DNA of 64,000 nucleotides from Azadirachta indica (GCA_022749755.1 CM040453.1:19105368-19169367); one strand, 5' to 3'; positions 1-12,745 are shown, numbered from the stretch's first letter. Notes: generated by a model from the letters alone, not told the origin. Numbers and translations are program-made.

Positions 1-45
1 TTCTTCTATCTTTTGAATTTAATTTAACTTTGCATATTATTCTAG

Positions 46-437
46 GTGTATTTATGGCCTGCATCAACTACAAGGGGTATGAAAGCTGGAAGAACTGTCC
101 AAACAATTTTGCATCTTGCTGGTTTCAAAAATGTCAAATCTAAGGTAATCAGTTGCTCAACTGAATGTGTTTGTACGGCGGTTCTCATAATCCAAGTATT
201 TAATCTGAACTCTCTTTTTAGGTTGTTGGCTCGAGGAATCCTCATAACACTGTTAAGGCTCTTTTCAAGGCTCTGAATGCAGTAAGTAGCCTAATCTGCT
301 GATTTGATGAATGGATGGACGCTGTATCTTTCTGTTCTCTGAATTTCAACTGACTGTTTTCATTTTCTCAGATTGAAACTCCAAAGGATGTTCAAGAGAA
401 GTTTGGCCGGACTGTCGTGGAAAAATACCTGCTATGA
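46..437 (+). CDS. Ribosomal protein S5 (uS5), organellar type; last three exons only
   Basis: This is the 3' part of a nuclear gene for a bacterial-type small-subunit ribosomal protein S5, cut by the window start. Exons are 46-144, 222-281 and 372-437; each intron starts with GT and ends with AG, and all junctions are phase 0. Together they encode 130 residues ending in EKYLL and TGA. The motif KAGRTVQTILHLAGFKNV and the following VVGSRNPHNTVKALFKAL are the S5 C-terminal domain, which shapes the decoding side of the small subunit. The sequence resembles the Arabidopsis S5-family protein I recall as At1g64880, thought to be mitochondrial. The N-terminal RNA-binding domain and targeting peptide lie outside the window, so the organelle is inferred. 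Confidence 0.88.
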
Positions 438-794
438 TTGTTGTGCATTACAGGTTTCCATGTAGTTTTTCAATTATAATTTTATTGGTTTTGGATATTC
501 ACTTACAAAATTAGACAAGTAAAATGAAATTTTTGATCATACCTTTAGATGTCGTTTTCCTGGTAGGCATTTTAACTACCTGTGTCACTCAAATTTGGTT
601 CTGTTTACACTTCCATCATTAAGGTCAGATAAAAGGAAGGATTAGAATCCGCTTTCTAAGAGTACATACAATGTCCTTCTTCTTGAATAATGGAAATTGA
701 CTCACCAGTTTCACGTTTTTTTATCTGGACAGTTGTTGTAGGACTCCATTGAAGGGAATGGTGATACAGCTTTCGAATATTCCATGAATAGAAA

Positions 795-905
795 TCAAAC
801 CCTTTATTAATTTCTCTGTGAACGGGATTTGAACTTAAAACCTTGTACTATCCCATGAGATTCTCAAGCAACCTATATCTTATCACTATTTTCTCATTCA
901 ATTCG
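795..905 (-). repeat. tRNA-derived SINE-like remnant
   Basis: On the minus strand, a box-A-like stretch TAGGTTGCTTGAGA (875-862) is followed about 30 bases on by a good box B, GTTCAAATCCC (834-824). This spacing is that of RNA polymerase III internal promoters in tRNA-derived SINEs. No tRNA cloverleaf is visible, so this is not a tRNA gene. The ends are approximate. Confidence 0.4.
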
Positions 906-2307
906 CTTTTAAATGGGTTCTATGTAGTATTGATAGTTTGAAGCATCTGGTAGAATCCCCAGTTTACCATGTACCTACCATGTATGCAATTAATTATTCA
1001 CATCATGATGTGCAATTTACATTTTTGAACTCCAAGCATGTAGAGTTTCCCTCGAGGGTAAGGTAACCTACCCAAGTAACAAATTGATTGCAAATTGTTC
1101 TGGCACTCTCTTCTTCTGCCACATAACATATTTTAGACGGGCGGGTGGACAATGACGTGTGTTGATTGCTGTTGTTTGAGAATCTGAGCTCACATTTATC
1201 AAGAAAATCCCACTCGAGAATCCAGATTATCATATCTGTCCTTACCCCTTACATTTTCTTGCACTTTCGGCAAAGTTGTTTGTTTTCTACCCAAAAAGGA
1301 GATGCCCTGCCCTTCCCTTTTGCTGAAGCTGTCAATTTTTAATAAGAGTTTCTTAATTTGATCTAACATGAAATGTATTGTCCTCTTCTCCCTTTGGAAG
1401 ATTGAAATATTTTATCTAAAATTTATGTTTTCAAAGATCGACCTTATACTAATTTATTTATTGTAAAACTGTAACAGGATAAGATATTCCATGATCCAGA
1501 TGCAATGTAAAAGAATATCCCACTTTACTCGTATGCTATTGGAGTTGGAGATTATTAATTTTTTTTATACTCTGTTGTAACTATTTGTTTAAATTATCAA
1601 TAAAAAATTAAAATAATTCAAATAATTTGATTATAATTCACATTATAAACCCTTACATTAAAATTCACGCAAGAAACACTCTTCCTTTCTTCATTTAATT
1701 ACCGAATAAATACTTTAATTGAACGGCATGTATACAAAATTCACATATAAATATGTTAAATGTAAAAGGGTGTTTCATCAATTTCTTTAATGAAAAGGGA
1801 CATCTAATGAACAATTAAATACATTCATATATTAAGGTAAATGGAGTGTTATCATTATATATGGTAAATTTTATAGATAAGAAAATGTCATATTTGTAAT
1901 CTTTTACGTTATAAAGTCTACACCACAGTATTTAAATATTTTAGGTTTGGAATAGTAAAATTGATAATTCACTACAAGGATATTAAATATTTAGGTTTAT
2001 ATCTCGGTTACACTATCATTAAAATTAAAATTTATGTGGTATTTAAAATGAATTATTAATTATAAATTGATGTACAGTATCAGTACTTAAATAACGTAAG
2101 ACTGAAATGAAAATCAAATTCTTAAATTTTGATAATATTTAATAAATAAAAATATTTTATTTATTTTTAACCAATAGGTCCGTATGACTGTGACTAAGCA
2201 CAGGGGGATTTATTTGTTGTTAAAATTATTAAAGTATGTGTTTATTTGTTATTTTGCTAAACATCGGGAACCTATCTTTCATTATCCCAATCAATTAAAA
2301 ATGAAAA

Positions 2308-2317
2308 ACACGTGTCG
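2308..2317 (+). promoter_or_regulatory. G-box/ABRE-like ACACGTGTCG
   Basis: A palindromic CACGTG core with flanks typical of bZIP/bHLH sites lies about 180 bases upstream of the transporter ATG. It is a sequence match only; function is inferred. Confidence 0.35.
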
Positions 2318-2492
2318 ATAAAATAACCGCGGTGGAAAACCGTTTAAAAACAAACCGACCGCACCAAAACCCAGAGTCTTCACTCACTACATCTGCACCA
2401 AAATAGAAGGAAGAGAAAAAAATGCCAACTTTGTATCATATTTAATTTCTTTCACTCGCTGTCCGTTTCGCTTTGAATTCTTCTTCGTGAAA

Positions 2493-5400
2493 ATGGTGTC
2501 GTCGTCGTCGGATCGGAGTTCGAATCCGATCCGGAGCTTGCTTGGGTTTGGATTCTGGATGCAGGGATTCAGGTGTTTTCCCTGGTTGGCCGTTAACTTT
2601 TTCTTAAAAGACGGTCTCAATGTGGACCCCTCGACTCTCCAGCTCTTGCAGAATTCTGCTAATCTTCCCATGGTCGGCAAGCCTCTCTACGGCGTCGTTT
2701 CTGATGCCGTCTACATCTCCGGCCAGCACCGCCTGCCTTACATTGCTATCGGTGGTATGCAAACATTCTAATCAAACTCTCTGTTTAATTTCACTTTTTT
2801 TCTTTCCTTTTTATTCCTCTTTTAGACAAAATGATTTACCTCTGCTGGTATTCAATATGATCTATGTTAGCTGTGAAAATGTTTTGTCCGTACATGAGGT
2901 TTCTAGAGTTTCTTTCTTTTTTATTTTTTTAATAAATAAAAAATGTAGCCCATTTTAGATGATTAAATGTATTTCTATGCAACTGGAAAAATTAAATAAT
3001 ATATATATTTTTTATTTTGGTAAAGAGAAGTGTTAGAATTCAGAAAATTAATTTTATCTTAGGAATCATTTTCTTGAATTTTTTTTTTTGTCTTCAAAAT
3101 GGAAAAAAAAAAAAAAAAAGGGAGGATAAATTGATCAAAACACGCCTTCAAGGTCGGTTGACTAAAGTAAGGGGCAAAGAGATGCAGTTCTCTTTTTCTC
3201 TTTTTCCCCACTTCTTTTGTTTTTGTATTTTTGGAATGCTAATTTTACTTTATACTTTTTTCTAAGCTAAACTAGTTATGTTATGTATTATAATTTTACA
3301 GCTTTCCTATCCTTCTTTCTGTTTGCTTTTCAATTGTGGAGCAATCTTTTAATTTACGTATGCATATAACAATTATATTGTATCTTATTGTAAGAATTTT
3401 ATGCTATCGCACTTCTAGCACTTGCTATTTCGGAAAAACTTCAAGTTTAATTTTTGAATCGTTTTTTCTGCCACTGAAAGGAATATTACAGATGTTTTGT
3501 TGGCAAAGATTAGCTACCGTTTAAAGAGTATTTTAGGCAAACCAACGCTTATGGTCCTCACCAGATTGTGAAAGTGGAGCGCTTTGTGTGCAGTATGTGC
3601 AGGAGCAACTTTTTTACTTTGCGCATTTTTAATGGTCCAATGATAAAGCACTTTAAAAAATTTTTCCCTGGAAACATTGCACGAATTCTTAAGTTGATGA
3701 TATCATACAGTCGTAATATATACTTCTTGGAAGCTCTTGCGTTGGTCTCCTATCAGCATTTGTGAATTGAAAGTTCTTGGAACATTTTGAAGAGCCAGAT
3801 TATTGTTACTATTACAAAATATTGAGTTGCGTGTTGTAAATCAAATAACTTGTTTCTGAAATGGAATTATGCACAAGCTTAACTAAATTTTAGGGATGTA
3901 TTTTCATGTTTATTGGAAATTTTTTAAGCACTGGTATTATATCTCATTGAGTAGTGTGAAAGATAGAGTTTCACAAGGTGGAATGTTTAGTAAGCAGAAG
4001 TGTTACATAATTTAGTGGTTAGATGTCTTTCTTTTAGTATTACGATGAGAAAAGTTAATACCTACTATTGAGTTGCCATTGTCGTTCTTGAGGTTGAATG
4101 CTCTTGAGATTCTTCTACATGAGGTTTCCGGCGTTTCTGAACAATAATAAATCACAGGAAATGAGATCCAACTGCTTCCAGGACATATCTTTTACCATCA
4201 AATATTATGCGTATTTTCACATTTTGGATGCAGAAATTTTCAATAGCCAAGAATTAGCATTATGGGCCATGGTTACACTTTTTGATAGTTCCGGTAGCTA
4301 TTGGTTATGAAGAACAGAATGAAGCCACTTTAGCTTATAATCGTGATGTTTTGCGCTAAAACAGAAAACAAACTGCTGAGATCTGTAGGCCACATTTAGA
4401 GACAGCATCACACCTCTTCCAGCATATTTATAAGTTTATTAATATTTGATTCTTCACCCATCTTTTTTTCATTCTAGTTTCTCGTTACTATCTTTTATCT
4501 CATTCAATATTACATGTTGTGTGAGAAATAAGACGCTACCTCGATAGCATATGATCACTATTTTGATTAAGCTGTTTCATCTTCCATTTTATTTTTCTCC
4601 AAATGTTTCATTTTTATGCTTGTCTTCTTTTGCCTTTTAGGAGTTTTATGCTTATCTCCTTTTCTGTTTATCTAGCTTTCTTGCAGGCAGTATCATGGCT
4701 AGCGATAGCAATCCTTTCACAATCAAATATCTCAGTCTTCACCATTTCCCTATATCTTCTCCTCAGTAATCTTGGCGCCTCCTTAGCTGAGGTTGCAAAT
4801 GATGCCATTGTTGCAGAGACAGAAAAACAGCCCACAACCTCATTTAAGAATACGAAATCATCTTCAGGTGAACTCCAGTCATTTGTTTGGATGGCAGGCT
4901 CTGCAGGCGGAGTCCTTGGGAACCTATTGGGTGGTTTTGCCATCGACAGATTCTCCCCCAGCTCTATGTTCCTGTTCTTTGGGTTTCTTGTTACTCTCCA
5001 GTTCTTCATAACCATTAGTATTCGTGAAAGCTCTCTTAAGCTCCCCAAAAGATCAAATGTTGGGATTAAAAAACAGCTTTCAGAGCTTTCAGCTGCATTG
5101 CAAAAACCTGAGATTGCTTATTCTCTAGCTTGGTTTGCAGCATCTTATGCCATAATACCCGCTCTTACAGGAACCATGTTCTTTTACCAAATACAACATC
5201 TGAAGATTCCCTCATCGGTTTTGGGAATCTCTAAAGTAGTTGGCCAGGCAGGAATGCTTTTATGGGGTGTCATCTACAATAGTCGCTTAAAGTCAATCTC
5301 TCCTGGAAGACTTATTTCAGCTATTCAAGCAATGATGGCAATTTTCATGCTTTCAGATGTCTTGTTTGTGAAAGGGGTTTATCGAGAGCTGGGGGTGCCA

Positions 5401-5730
5401 GACTCATTGTACGTCGTGGTCTTCTCTGGCCTACTAGAGGTTATGTTCTTTTTCAAGATTCTGCCATTCAGTGTTTTCATAGCAAAGGTCTGCCCACCGG
5501 GATGTGAGGGATCTTTATTGGCATTCGTCATGTCTGCTATAGCCCTTGCACTCATAGTGAGCGGATACCTTGGCGTTGCACTTGTGTCATACACTGGGGT
5601 CACTGCTGATGATTTTTCTATGTTTCCCCTTGCTCTTCTAATACAAGCGGTTTTCACACTGTTGCCACTTTACTGGTCATATTTAATCCCTGATGATGTC
5701 AAGACTAAAACAAGCAAGAAGGAAGAGTAG
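2493..5730 (+). CDS. Folate-biopterin transporter (BT1/FBT family)
   Basis: A multi-pass membrane transporter of the BT1 family, which moves folates or pterins. Exon 1 is 2493-2754 and exon 2 is 4676-5730, giving 438 residues, close to the roughly 440 usual for plant FBT proteins. The ATG at 2493 is used; an in-frame GTG lies just upstream. Splicing of GGT-G to CTTTC (acceptor TCTAG at 4675) reads [12 protein letters not shown] without a break, whereas acceptors at 4640 or 4686 give a stop or lose conserved residues. The N-terminus carries [21 protein letters not shown] and the family region [12 protein letters not shown] lies near residues 124-135. Many hydrophobic segments follow, and the tail is lysine-rich ([12 protein letters not shown]). 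It most resembles Arabidopsis FBT7 (At1g64890 from memory). Substrate and membrane are not shown by the sequence. Confidence 0.93.
2755..4675 (+). other. Single large intron (1.9 kb) of the folate transporter gene
   Basis: The intron runs from GTATGC to TCTAG. It is AT-rich and holds a poly(A) run near 3103-3119. Several short open frames (for example 3017-3265, 3568-3765, 4098-4310) show no similarity to known proteins and are treated as chance. Confidence 0.85.
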
Positions 5731-5839
5731 TAGCTTCTGCAAAAGCATTTCAAAAGCTCCAGATCATGTAGGTTAGGTACTTAAAATTTTCATTTTTTAT
5801 ATTGATTTTTTATATCATTGCTTCCACAGATCAGTGGAC

Positions 5840-5845
5840 AATAAA
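5840..5845 (+). terminator. Poly(A) signal AATAAA
   Basis: AATAAA lies 110 bases after the transporter stop codon, followed by T-rich DNA. It is a likely cleavage and polyadenylation signal, and a second AATAAA-like site lies near 5919. Confidence 0.45.
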
Positions 5846-6134
5846 AAATGTAGAAATTATTTTGTCTTCTTAACATATTTGTACCACTATACATTGTAAT
5901 GGCTGGTTTCAAAGTTTTAATAAATTTGATTCCAAAAGCACATTGAATCACAACCACAAACATCTTGAAAATATGGAATTTGTTGCAGGCAAAAGCATCT
6001 TACTTAAGATTAGCAAAGGCACTAGTATCAGATCATACAAGCTGACAATGACTTAAGTGCAGCCAGAGGCTGGACATTCCTTTAAAAGCAGAAACTAGCA
6101 CACATTTAGATTTTGATGTACAAAGCAGATTGCT

Positions 6135-7526
6135 TCAAATGTGATCTTCCCACAAACACTCTGCTCGAACCTTCCCAGTTTTCAACAGAACCTCAATTTC
6201 TTTGGGAGGGTTTAAGCCTAGACGATTAGCACGCTCCCAACGAGCCAGTCTGCTCATCCCTATGCATGGTCCATATGCCATATTCATATCAAACTGCTTC
6301 AAGACATCCTCTTTCTCATCATAATCATCTGCCACAAGAAAATATAAATAAATGAACACATTACACATGTTGTCTAATGCAAAATACTGATTATTCCAGA
6401 CGGGAATGAACATTGAATACCAGCTTCAACATAGTAAATAGATATTTCAGCATTCCAAACACAGGCTCCTTGTAAAAGAGAAGCTCTCTGGAAATTTTCA
6501 CCATTTTGGTTACCATCACAGAATAGAGAGAGCCAGTAAAGCACTCATAAATGTACCAAGGTAAAATATTCATTCTTTTTCTAATTTCCCTCTAGTTTCC
6601 ATGGAAAACAAAATACTATACCAAACAAATTGTAAGCTTTCCAAGATGAGAGGGAATTAAATTTTATAAGTTTCTTATGCATATAAACCTTGAAATTTAG
6701 AGTCCTAGGGTAATGTTTATTAAAAGATCTCTAACATACAAATATAATATTGCCCAGATAATACCATTTCCAAAAAAGGTAATAACATGGAAATGAACAC
6801 AATGTGTCCATCTTGTTCTTCGTTGGTTTCTTTTTGCAAATGCTCAGCTCCAAAAGATTAAGGGAGTGCTTCCTAGTGCTTCTCTAGACAGTGCTTTTGC
6901 CTACAATGTAATCATTCAGACAGATTTTCAAGTTTTTTTTTTTAATTTTCTTAAACAGGTACTCTTTCTTTATTTCTTTTTTATTTTTCCAAAAACAAAA
7001 TACCAGGTGCTGCATTCTCGTTAGGTATTTCCATCTTCACAAACAGTTCAACCTAAAATTACAAAATAGAACTTGAAAGTGCTTTAAGTGATGTCAAAAC
7101 TCCAAAGCACTTCCAAACAAACTACAGAAAATTTTCCAAATTCAAAAGAAAATGAAAAAGAACATAATGCAGCAAGATACTGAAAAGGGGGGAAAACACA
7201 TTCTTCAGCAAACCTAAAACCTAAACCCCCGAACTTTACCGACAAATAACGATGTATAAACATAGAAACTCACATTAAAACCCTAAATACAAAATAATAA
7301 AATAAAATTAAGGAATACAGAGAGCGGAAATTGAAAAGGCAAAAGAAAAAAGACCTTTAAGATCAAGGGATCCATAAGAAATCAGAGCCGACGCTTGGGT
7401 AACATCGGAACCGAAAGTGGCAGCGTTTTTTGGCGACTTTCTGTTGGAAGTCTTCTTAATAACGCCTCCAGTTTTCTTCTTCTGTCGGTAGAAACCCTTC
7501 ATGTTCTTCGACGAAGTTGTCGCCAT
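6135..7526 (-). CDS. POLD4: DNA polymerase delta subunit 4 (p12-like)
   Basis: The smallest, accessory subunit of replicative DNA polymerase delta, a nuclear protein that stabilises the enzyme and contacts PCNA. Exon 1 is 7526-7355 and exon 2 is 6328-6135, with a 1.03-kb GT-AG intron; the product is 121 residues. The diagnostic C-terminal block reads LKQFDMNMAYGPCIGMSRL then ARWERANRLGLNPPKEI (about residues 67-102), matching p12 proteins. The N-terminus has the basic stretch MKGFYRQKKK, at the position where human p12 has its PCNA-interacting motif. The first ATG (7526) is preceded in frame only by a TTG. The gene is convergent with the folate transporter, with 404 bases between the two stop codons. 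Arabidopsis has one such gene (At1g09815 from memory), not in the same block. Confidence 0.92.
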
Positions 7527-7597
7527 ATCCAATCTCCGTCAAAAGAATTTCAAAATTCAAATTCCGCTTCAGTGCAGAGGAAGAAATGCTGCTCTCG

Positions 7598-7607
7598 CTA
7601 TTTATAG
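7598..7607 (-). promoter_or_regulatory. TATA box of POLD4
   Basis: On the minus strand CTATAAATAG lies about 72 bases upstream of the POLD4 ATG, implying a short leader of roughly 40 bases. A single TGGGCC (7683-7688), a site-II-like element common in promoters of plant replication genes, lies about 80 bases further upstream. Both are motif matches only. Confidence 0.5.
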
Positions 7608-7818
7608 AGCTGATTGTTTATGTTGTCTTTGCCCTTCTCTTTTTACATATTTCTAATTCTGTCCCGTACAAGAAATTTGGGTTGGGCCGGATTTCTGCCG
7701 AATTGTCCGGTACTGTTTTCAAGAATATTTTTTTGATAGGCAAAATGACTAGAACCCCCCTCAAATTTAAATTAATACCCCAACACTCCTTATGTTTTCA
7801 AAACTATCTCGCTACATC

Positions 7819-8095
7819 TAGGGATGATAATTTGAGTTCGTAGGTCTTATTTGTATCGTGTCAAATAGTTAATAATGTTAAGAATTTTCAATTCAAATAT
7901 GACTCATTTATTAAACGAGTGACACGACATGGTAAATTAAATAATCAGATAATCATATCAAATGGACTTATTTATTATTTAGGTAATCGCGTTGACCTGT
8001 TAATCCATTTAATTTAAATGAAAAAATTATAATTATTATTATTCAGATAATCGGATTGACCCATTAACCCGTTTAATTTAAATAAAAAAATTATA
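7819..8095. mobile_element. hAT-type MITE-like remnant
   Basis: The left edge TAGGGATGATAATTTGAG has the look of hAT-derived MITE ends. Inside, a phrase with (T)GACC(T/C)(G/A)TTAA(T/C)CC is repeated near 7992 and 8055 with the same flanking words. No right end or target duplication could be fixed. Confidence 0.4.
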
Positions 8096-8096
8096 A

Positions 8097-8155
8097 TTAT
8101 AGAGAATCAAACTCAAAACCTTAGTTTAATATATTTTTAACCATTTAGCAACAAT
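8097..8155 (-). repeat. tRNA-derived SINE-like remnant
   Basis: On the minus strand TTGCTAAATGGTTAA (8151-8137, box-A-like) is followed by GAGTTTGATTCTC (8114-8102, box-B-like). The pair resembles the promoter of tRNA-derived plant SINEs. It abuts the MITE-like sequence to its left. Confidence 0.4.
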
Positions 8156-8159
8156 TATA

Positions 8160-10110
8160 TTTTTATTTAAATTGTGAATACATTATTTATTTATATCACA
8201 TTTTAATTTTTTTTATATTATATTGTTAATTTATTTTACATAGAATTATTTTAAATTGTGAATGTTAAATTATTACAATTAATTAAAATAAAATTATTTA
8301 ATAAAAAGTATTTTCAAATTAAAAACTTACTAACAATAAAAAACTAAAAAATTAAAATCATAATGTAATGTATTTATTTCTTTTCTTTTTTAAAAAATTT
8401 TTATAATAAAATCAAAAAAGAAAATAGAAAAAATTTAAATTTCTTGTAAAAACTATTTATGAACACAATGTTTTATAAAAATCAATTGTGAATAAGATTT
8501 TTTTGTAAACTTTTATTATCTAAAATCGTATTATAATTATTAGTGAATACATATTTAAGCTCAAAAGTAATGAATAAGTGAGTGAAATACTCACTCATTA
8601 ATCTCAAAAAAAAATTAAGTTGTAATGTTCAAGTATAATTATAACTAACACAAACATGATTTTGTCAATATATAAATAGCATTTAATTTATTTAAGTTTA
8701 AATATACAAAAAAATTGAAATTTTATTTTATAACATTTTCTATAGTTTATTTTGAAAATTAAGTTATAATGCTCAAATCTAATTACAGCTAACACAAAAT
8801 AAAAATTTTATTTAAATATAACTAATGAAACATTTTTATTTAACTATCAATGACAAATTAACAATATTATTTAAAGTTAGAATGTAATGCTTTTAATTTT
8901 TGTTATACATTAAGTAATTATTAATTTTCATACTATTATTGATATAACAATTATGCATTAATGAGTCAAGTATCACGTAAGTTATTAAAATTATGTATAT
9001 AAAGCAATATACTTTAACTAAGTATGTTGATACACTTTTGTTAGAAAATTAAATGAATATTAGCAATTACATTTGAAAGTTTTTAAAAAATTACATCCTA
9101 ACCAAGTAGTATGTCACATCCGTTGTTTTAGTGTTAGATAAATTTATTTTCTTTGCACAATTATATTTTAATTCACCATGACAAATAAGTTAAAATATCT
9201 TATTTTAAGTTAAATATCTTAATTATAAAAGTTAAGTAAAAATCTTAATGTTATTGTATTTATAATGTATAAGTAATTAATTTTTAATATTAAATTAAAA
9301 ACTATTAAAAGTAAGGGGTTTTAATACGTACCTCCCCTAAGATTTGAGATTTTAACACTTAAATAAAAGATTTAAGGAAAGACACACTTACTCCCATGAA
9401 CTATTAGTTGACCATCCAATTTTATTTATATAACTATAATGCCCTTAATTGCTTCAAAGTAAAGTATAAAAAATTTAATTTGTACGTAATCAAAAATAAT
9501 TTTAACTTATATTTATTTAAAAATTAAAAATTTAATTAATGACAATTTAATTTAACAATTTTAGTTTATGTGTATTTAATATTTATTGAAATTAAGAATT
9601 TAATTAATGATAATTTAATTTGATAATTTTAATTTACATTTATTTAATATTTACTCAAAATAGGAATTTAATTTTTATTCATATATCATACTTATCCAAA
9701 TCTCAAATTCTAATATACAAAACCGCCGCCTTTCTTACTCTCCTCTTTTCCAAATTCTCCAACAATAAAATATATTTTTTTTATTTCACTAAATAATTTC
9801 ATAACCTTATCAATCTCACTTGTCTTATAAAAATACTTTAATACAAGATTTATGTCATACACATTTATATTAAATCCACACTTCAATATCAATCTTATGA
9901 CTCGTAAAACAAATATAAACTTTTGGGTTTACACAAAAAATTTAATGGAACTACATAATGACAGAAAATTAGAAAAAATATCAATATGTCTAAATTGCGT
10001 ATAATATATTTATGTAAAATATATTAATAAATAAATAAATATTATAATTATTTTATAGGACATATTTAATATAATAATTATTAATATATTATAATTTTTA
10101 TTTTATTATT
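8160..10110. other. AT-rich intergenic stretch, no gene seen
   Basis: Mostly A/T words and degenerate direct repeats. Bases 9310-9455, with the phrase CCTCCCCTAAGATTTGAG, look like a transposon terminal region, but I found no inverted partner. Bases 9999-10070 are similar, in direct orientation, to 22521-22590. The open frame 9710-9892 (-) has no recognisable similarity. Confidence 0.5.
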
Positions 10111-10850
10111 TTTTGGTCTAATTCACTAATTATAAGATTAAAATTGACCTTAATACCTCTCTTGAGCATAAATCAAGGTCTTATGTACAACTACTCAATT
10201 TGATATGCCTATCTAAATTAATTAATTATATGTTCATTAAGCACTGCTTGTTGTTTAACACTTAAAACTCAATTTATCTCCTAGTTTCAAATCTTAAATG
10301 TTAATTAGATTATTTAGGTGTTGATTACCTCCTGATCTCACAACTACCTAAATTGTATTTTCTTAGTCCGATAAACAAATCAATCTTTTTTAAGAATTAA
10401 TTCATTTATCTTCAATTTAACTAATTCAGTAACTGACAAATTAGAACATTAAGGTAAACACAAATGAATCAAATCATACTAACACTAATTACATGTTAGT
10501 TGATTAAAACATAATTTGGACAAGTTACTTCAAGACTTAGATTAAAAAATCTAGACAACCATCTCAAATGTCAACATCAAAATCATTATATATTCCATAA
10601 TCTTCAAAATTCAACAAATACAGTTCAGATGAAATACAAAATGAGAGTGATAGAGTTTAGAAAACTAGACTAGAGATAAAAGCTTCAATGATCCTACTTA
10701 AAGTCTTCTTCCAAAGGCTTTAATTTGAATAAATCACCTTCTCTCTCTAGAGTCCCTCTTTGTTCTCCGCCTTCTTTTACTGAAAAACTTAACTTTCCAT
10801 TTATGGTTACCTAGTTATGGTGGCTATCTATCCCAAAAAAATGCTTATCA
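10111..10850 (-). mobile_element. Inverted fragment of an Athila/Tat-like LTR
   Basis: Read on the minus strand this matches, with many substitutions, the LTR section 29030-29764 of the plus-strand element. Shared landmarks are GGATAGATAGCCACCAT, the CTTTGGAAGAAGACTTTAAG region, and the end GTGAATTAGA(C/T)CAAAA. The fragment stops at base 10111, at the LTR position where the 5' LTR remnant of the plus-strand element resumes at 22807. The first roughly 450 bases of the LTR are absent on its other side. Confidence 0.75.
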
Positions 10851-11305
10851 AACTCTTAAAAGCTTGAATTTAGAGACATAAAATCCCTTATAACTATCCA
10901 AAACTGGTCATTTAAAGAATAAATATTCAAAATAAAAAAATATAATTTTTTGAAAAATATATAGCACTGCAAAAATAAAAAAAATAGAAGCAATAAACTA
11001 TGGCTGTAGAAAACTACAATAATAGCACACAACTAGAAATTTTCAATAATTTTACCATAGAAAAAACCAACAAAAAGCAAGCATCGTCAACAATTTAAAA
11101 ACAACTAGTAGAAGCCAACAACAACAATCCAGAAACAACCAAGAATTTCTTACCAAAATATTGCACACTCCTTCAAAGCTTATTACAAAGGAAAAAGACC
11201 AATTGAAACATAGCTAAAAACAATAACTTCAAACTAGATTATACCTTAGAACTTCATGAGGCTAATAATTAAAAAGAAATTATTGAGCTTTCGAGATAAT
11301 CCTCT
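10851..11305. other. Unassigned AT-rich DNA between two LTR pieces
   Basis: A-rich sequence with several CAACAA-like words. No coding potential or repeat family recognised. Confidence 0.4.
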
Positions 11306-12730
11306 TGTGTAATTTACTAATGATAAGTGACGTATCGTTCCTATAAGAAATGTTAATTTAATAAGTAACAAAGGTGATTGATCTTGAATTTATTTGAAGA
11401 AATGATTATAAATTAAATGAGAATGTAAAACAAACAACTAAACAAAGAATTCAACGAACGTAATGTCTAGGGCTATAATTTAATCCTATTTACTCGCATA
11501 TATTTCTTTGAGTTATACTATTTTGATTAATCACCCATATTGCTAGTGAAATGACTTTATCCTATTCGACAATCTCTCTCAAGATCAATTGAAATTATTT
11601 TGCGTTTAATTATTTATAATACCTCTATGTAAATGCTAATTAAACAAAAATGCAGCACAATCAATAGTAATTACTAATGTACTACATAAACCATATTAAT
11701 ATATGTCTGTTTAACATGCCATTTATGGTATTTGTCATGCGATTAGTAATTAATTAATCAATTTATCAATTTATAGTTCAATTAATTAATGGCCACTTAC
11801 TTAAAAGCATTAAAATCATGACAAACCGTTGCCTTAGACACAATATGATATTATTAATCAAGAATAGCATAATTGTAGAAAATAGATGCTTTGAATTGAT
11901 CAAACCGTTGCCTTAGACATTAGATTTAGCCAATCATGACAAAGAGTTCAAATCTAATTATCAAGAATTCAACAAATGATAATGTAATAAATAAACACTA
12001 ATTTTAATTCAAGACAAAATAAGATAAGGGAAGAGATAAAACTAAAATTTGAGAGCCTTCATCTTCAAGATTCCATGGTTCCATCCATTATCTTCACCAA
12101 TTTAAGCTTTTCTAATCTAGATTTCTCTCTTCCTCTCTCTAACTTCTTTCTCACTCAAGAATTCCCTTTTCTAAAAATGGCTTTGGTGGCTTTCTGTTGA
12201 AAAACATGAAAATCTAGTATATATTTAAATCTAGCCATCCAAAAATAACCCTAAGGCCAAAATTCTTCTAAAAACGTCATCCCCAAATCTAGGCAGTGGC
12301 AGGGGCACTACAATAGCATAGAAACATTGAGTTGAAAATGTGCATGGTAAGGGCAATATTGGCTTGGCGCGGCCACGCCATGGTTACTACCTCTAAATGC
12401 AAATTATTTGCATAATTTCAATTAGGTTCCTCTTCTTTTGATTCTTTTGAATTTTGGTCTCTATTTTGATAGTTTTTTCATTTTAGTCCTATTTGATTGC
12501 ATTTTGGTCCCCAAGAACAAAATTTTGTGGTTTTCAAGGATGGCTAGTAAACATACTTTTATGCTTCGTTTTTATGATTTTTCATGTTAAGATATTTAAA
12601 CACTTGTAAAAAAAAAAATTAAAATGCTCAAAAAGAAAAATAAATGCATAAAATGGGCTAAATAACGCCAAGTATACTATTTAATAATAAACAATTTAGG
12701 CATAATAATATAACAAAAATGAAGATATCA
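11306..12730 (-). repeat. 3' LTR of the minus-strand Athila/Tat-like element
   Basis: On the minus strand it begins TGATATCTTCATTTTTG beside the polypurine tract. It aligns along its length with 18013-19308, for example at TTTAATCCTATTTACT and ATATTGCTAGTGAAAT. The left edge is placed by comparison and may be off by several bases. Confidence 0.75.
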
Positions 12731-12745
12731 AACACCCCCGAACTT
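12731..12745 (-). other. Polypurine tract next to the 3' LTR
   Basis: On the minus strand AAGTTCGGGGGTGTT directly precedes the LTR start TGATATC. It is the expected plus-strand priming site of this retroelement group. Confidence 0.7.

Larger units (their letters stand above)
438..2492. other. Intergenic region between uS5 and the folate transporter gene
   Basis: No convincing gene. It begins with the uS5 3' untranslated region and becomes strongly AT-rich from about 1540 to 2250. A minus-strand SINE-like piece lies near 824-875, and the last 200 bases hold the transporter promoter. Short open frames such as 1003-1233 (-) have no recognisable similarity. Confidence 0.6.

Noticed and set aside
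1478..1510. Possible extra terminal exon (DKIFHDPDAM-stop) for the S5 gene
   Set aside because: The S5 protein already ends normally at 437 with the conserved EKYLL. The piece has an acceptor-like AG but no matching role.
4603..4675. Start of the folate transporter second exon at an ATG at 4603, or acceptors at 4640 or 4686
   Set aside because: Only the acceptor ending at 4675 joins in phase with exon 1 and restores the conserved [12 protein letters not shown] reading. The others give a stop or drop residues.
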